Source: Strongylocentrotus purpuratus
Taxonomy: Eukaryota > Echinodermata > Echinoidea > Camarodonta > Strongylocentrotidae
Assembly (NCBI RefSeq): GCF_000002235.5
Contig: NW_022145601.1
Span: forward strand, 24,718,348-24,782,347
Length of the DNA: 64,000 nt
Direction: 5' to 3'
Shown here: in pieces, positions 60,921-64,000 of the stretch
Position numbering within the stretch: the stretch's first letter is position 1
Layout of the letters: each line of letters begins with the position of its first letter
Program-made: the position numbers and the translations under genes
The notes under the pieces: generated by a model
Told to the model about the DNA's origin: nothing
The model's database searches: none
Seen by the model: the letters and a program-made list of their open reading frames with translations, nothing else

Positions 60921-63640
60921 ACCATCAAAGTTTGATGCAAAACTATACTATTTGAGAAATCCAGGAACATGAAGGAAATGGGAAACAGACGAGAGAGCAC
61001 TAAAAAACTAACACTATAACTTAAAATTTTTCCCCTTTTAGTATTGCTCAAAAACAAATTCAACCCTAAGTACACATTCACATAACCAATCGAAATAGAC
61101 CAGAATCAACTTGGTCACCAAACTATTTTTAGTATTTTTGATATATTGACGCTAGCCATAAGGCCTTTAAAAAAAGATGTTCTTCTTCTTCTTCTTCAAG
61201 ATAACCTGCCTCCTTCACTACTGAAGATTCTTGCAGATGCCGTATACTCGGCCTGGTTGTATTGCCCTTTGCGACCGACCCCAAAATCTTTAAATCTACG
61301 GTCGGCTTTTTATAAAAGTTTCTTTTTTAAATGTTTTTTAGAAAAAATATGTATTAAAAGCATTCAAAACTGAGAAATATCAGCCCAAAGAGGAAGTAAA
61401 AACAAATTTAAAAGCATTTAAAAAAAATATTTCCGACTGACTTACCCACGTTTTGGCACCGAAAGGGCACTACAATATATATATTTTTTAGGCCTAATTT
61501 TGAATCTTATTATTATATTATTGGCAGACTATCACAGAGAAGATGACCCTAGATTCATCAGATGAAGAGGAGGAGGATTTCTTGTATGGAGGATCTTCTG
61601 GTGTTACCATGGCGATGGGTACGGTGGAGGACCCTATCAAGGAGGATCTAGCGAAGCCCGAGTTTGAAGGATTATGGAATAAACAACACAAGGCATACAA
61701 GGTGAGCATCAAACGAATATTCATTCATGAGTTACACTTGAATTTGAATGAATCATTAGCAAGACTGGGCCCTGTTTCATAAAACTTGATATCAATCATA
61801 AGTTACAAGCTACTGTTATAAGCTACTGAAATCATGGTATCTGATTGGCTGAGAGCCAATTTGTCATACAAGTCATATCTTATTATTGTTATTATCTTTT
61901 TATTTCTGTAACTTTTGATTTATGACAGTGATGAATGTTAGTACGGGAAGTAGCCTTGGCAGGTCAATGGCCTTTGCTCCTCCCTTACATCCACTTCATC
62001 ACAGTGTACTCATCTTTTCTTGTCTGTATCCCTTGTCTATTTTCTGTTTCATTTTTTATTAAATCGTTTATCACTGCATACTTTGTATTTTTTAAGAGAT
62101 GTGAAATATATGAATTTGAATTTGAAAAATATTGTATAGATCCCTAAGGATGAAGGGCAGATCTATACCCTGAACTACCCCAGTAAGATGGAGAAAGAGA
62201 TCATGGCTGCAGCTCTAGATAAACATCGCTCAGGCATCGTGAGGAAACAGATTGCTGCTGGCAGGGAATTCAAAGGGTGCGCCTTTGTCAGTAAGCCTGA
62301 GATCGTCCACTTCAAGGTAGAGTTCAGAGGTTGTTAGTAGATCACATGGTCAAACCATTTTTGCAATTTTTCTTCAGAGACTCATTTATTGTTTAATGGC
62401 TATATATGCTCACTCATGCGTAAATGGTATGCTTCCAATCTTATCGTCTTACAGAGATTCAATTTATTTTTATTTTTATTCATGAGAGATAAATATATAT
62501 CAGATATTTATATGAAAATCTTAACTAAAAATAGTGTCCACTCTCTTTTCGCTGAGTGTACATATATATGTTATAAGTTTTAGAGAGGAGTGTGAAGTAC
62601 TAATTGGTTATTGGCATCAATAATTTTGGATTGGAATATTCATATCTATCCATTATTGATAGCATGACCTTTCATGATGATAATGATTTATCTTCTTTAT
62701 GCATTAAAGCCCCACTATACTACTTGTATCTACTTACTCCCTCTATATAGAAAACAATGCCTAATCGGTGACCATTGGTCCCCATGATCCTCTTCCTCTT
62801 ATGTTAATTGAGAGCTGAGTTGATGAGATAGCCACCTGACAGTGACCTCCCTGCGTAGTCTAATCCCTCCTAGCCAAACTAGTACAGACAGCCTTTAAAG
62901 GAATGATTCCCAATGTGTTGGATATGCTTTTATTCTGTATTTTGTTGTGTCTGTTTATTCCAGGATTTTGATGTTGGTAAATCATACAAGAAGCGTATCA
63001 TCCTGACCAATATCTCCTACAGTGTTAACTTCCTGAAGTATGTGGACCTATCAGAGCACCTCAAAGACTTCATTGATGTCCAGTAAGTCTTCTTTCCTCA
63101 TCAATTAAATTTGATTTATTATTTAATGATTTATTCATTCACTCTTTCTCTCAGGCTTGGCTGAATTGTACACAAATATTTTTTTATTAAAAAACAAAAT
63201 GCATATAGCAATACATAACATTACTATACCAACATATTATAAGGAATAAAAATATGATACACAATTTGGCATGGTAAAAACATGATTAATAGAACATTGT
63301 ACTAATTTTCAGTCCGAAGGGAAAGAAAATAGAAAAAGCAGAAAAATAGAAGTACAGGAAAGACGGATGAAGAGAAGGGAGAGACTAAATGTAGATCAAG
63401 GGCTTTAAAAAGGGTGAATACTAAGTTTGATCCTGTAATTAGACTGGCAAAATGAAATAAAGACTGTATGATACATTTAGTAATGGTTGTGTGTGTATTG
63501 TTCATAAGGTTAGAACATTTTCTATATTGTCTACAAATTTCATATCATCATCATCATTTTTATTGATTTCTAGATTTGATCCACCCGGTCAGATGTCAGC
63601 TGGTATGAGCTGTGAAATGCTTGTCACATACAAACCAATG
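53473..63640 (+). CDS. CFAP74: Cilia- and flagella-associated protein 74, 5' part (continues past the window)
   Basis: Twelve coding exons: 53473-53753, 54410-54565, 55203-55406, 56080-56253, 57595-57705, 58376-58478, 59138-59295, 60446-60707, 61528-61701, 62140-62316, 62964-63082, 63574-63640 (1986 nt, 662 codons, phases closing). After an acidic/Pro-rich N-terminus come long charged coiled-coil helices (residues about 115-470). Next is the conserved block with LAKPEFEGLWNKQHKAYK, REFKGCAFVSKPEIVHF, DFDVGKSYKKRIILTN, HLKDFIDVQ and FDPPGQMSAGMSCEMLVTYK, the start of the Ig-like repeats. These blocks match CFAP74, a central-apparatus (C1a projection) component of motile cilia. The upstream acceptor ATTACAG at 53445 implies a non-coding first exon. 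The 3' half lies outside. Confidence 0.92.
56556..56640 (-). repeat. tRNA-Leu/Ser-like pseudogene or SINE head
   Basis: The minus strand holds an excellent A-box (GATGGCCGAGCGGTTTAAGGCGC) and a B-box-like GATCGAATCC at long-variable-arm spacing. Acceptor and T stems do not pair, so it is not a functional tRNA gene. CFAP74 intron 4. Confidence 0.45.
57172..57445 (+). repeat. Degenerate copies of the CFAP74 exon 5 edge, tandemly arranged
   Basis: 57172-57235 contains a GGCAG acceptor-like site followed by AATCATTTAGAGG, GGAGCATGA and CAGCAAAGAG, matching exon 5 (GATCATATAGAGG, GGAACATGA, TGCAAAGAAGAG) with an internal deletion. The downstream TAATATTATGTACC, GTATTTCGTGAGGAT and ATTATTTTCTTT block is repeated at 57245-57330 and 57366-57440. 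A poly-C run follows. Confidence 0.55.
57760..57904. mobile_element. Foldback MITE, arms GGACC-GTTTCGTAAAACA
   Basis: The left arm GGGACCGTTTCGTAAAACAT is mirrored by AAGTTTTATGAAACAGGACC at 57884-57903. A one-ended relative (GGGCCCTGTTTCATAAAAC) begins at 61767 in intron 9. Confidence 0.65.
59487..59703. mobile_element. Inverted relative of the 37.2-kb TIR element
   Basis: It contains TTGATAGTTGAAGTTCCCGG, GATGACTGAACAATATTGG and TTTATTGTACCACTTGGAAG, in reverse order to 37264-37400, ending ATGGATAATAAT. A TTGTATCACAC foldback lies just upstream (59370-59480). CFAP74 intron 7. Confidence 0.6.
62706..62902 (+). repeat. ~195-bp dispersed repeat, copy 2
   Basis: Same order of words as 45897-46093 (TAAAGCCCCACT, CTCTATATAG, CTTATGTTAATTGAGAGCTG, GACAGTGACC, AGACAG-CCTTTAA). 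CFAP74 intron 10. Confidence 0.65.
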
Positions 63641-64000
63641 GTAAGAAACACCTCAGTCTGTATTCAGTCCACGAACTGATATGCTAGCAATAGAAAAGCA
63701 CTATTAGAAATAAAGTTGTGTCTTGTGATGTCATAAAATGATGAATGTCAGATTATACATTATGTTAAAATGAATTACGCTGTCTCTTTAAAGTTAAAGT
63801 TATAAATGTGTACAACAGAATTGTGCGTATCTGAGAAGAGTTTCTGCACCTAGTGAAATCAGATTTTTATTCATTGAAGGCTCGTTCAGATAATGCGATG
63901 ACCGTGTATTAAAATGAATGGCCACTGAACATGCAACAGCACAGGTCCTGTGAGTATTCATCGAGCTCTGTGTTATAAGAAAAATTTGCGTTTTTCTTTG

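Overview
The window is animal nuclear DNA. Genes are split by many GT-AG introns, intergenic and intronic DNA is packed with small repeats, and there are no bacterial-style operons. The two best-recognised genes (a CFAP74-type ciliary protein and an arylsulfatase), tRNA-derived SINE-like copies, and the many short elements with terminal runs of G or C suggest an invertebrate deuterostome, most likely a sea urchin. That taxonomic call is inference; no ribosomal or mitochondrial marker is present.

Layout. 1-3.8 kb is repeats, including a 680-bp element with terminal inverted repeats (TIRs). 3.9-10.2 kb (minus) holds a four-exon gene for a 305-residue protein with a helical, possibly death-fold N-terminus and a multi-pass membrane C-terminus. 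It is interrupted by G/C-tract elements, a 4-copy satellite and foldback elements. 12-24.4 kb is repeat-rich and contains two nearly identical ~1.8-kb elements with Helentron-like ends, a Thr/Ser-coding minisatellite split by a small hAT-type element, a decayed pogo/Tigger-like transposase, a tyrosine-recombinase-like remnant and a decayed non-LTR endonuclease. Scattered through it on the minus strand are short, cleanly bordered candidate exons, several of them related to one another and some carrying stops. 24.4-29.9 kb has no recognised gene.

29.9-36.9 kb (minus) is a complete seven-exon gene for a 530-residue JmjC oxygenase with signal peptide, EF-hand and a C-terminal HGEL. 41.4-48.75 kb (plus) is a complete seven-exon arylsulfatase gene (500 residues, ARSB/ARSI/ARSJ type). 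53.5 kb to the window end (plus) is the 5' part of CFAP74 (twelve coding exons, 662 codons, continuing beyond the window). For the JmjC and arylsulfatase genes and the in-window part of CFAP74, every splice phase closes exactly.

These genes have unrelated jobs (ER-type oxygenase, lysosomal or secreted sulfatase, axonemal central apparatus) and share no visible regulation. What they do share is repeat history: three of them carry degenerate tandem copies of their own exon edges inside the adjacent intron, and one palindromic element family with 3-bp target duplications sits in two of them.
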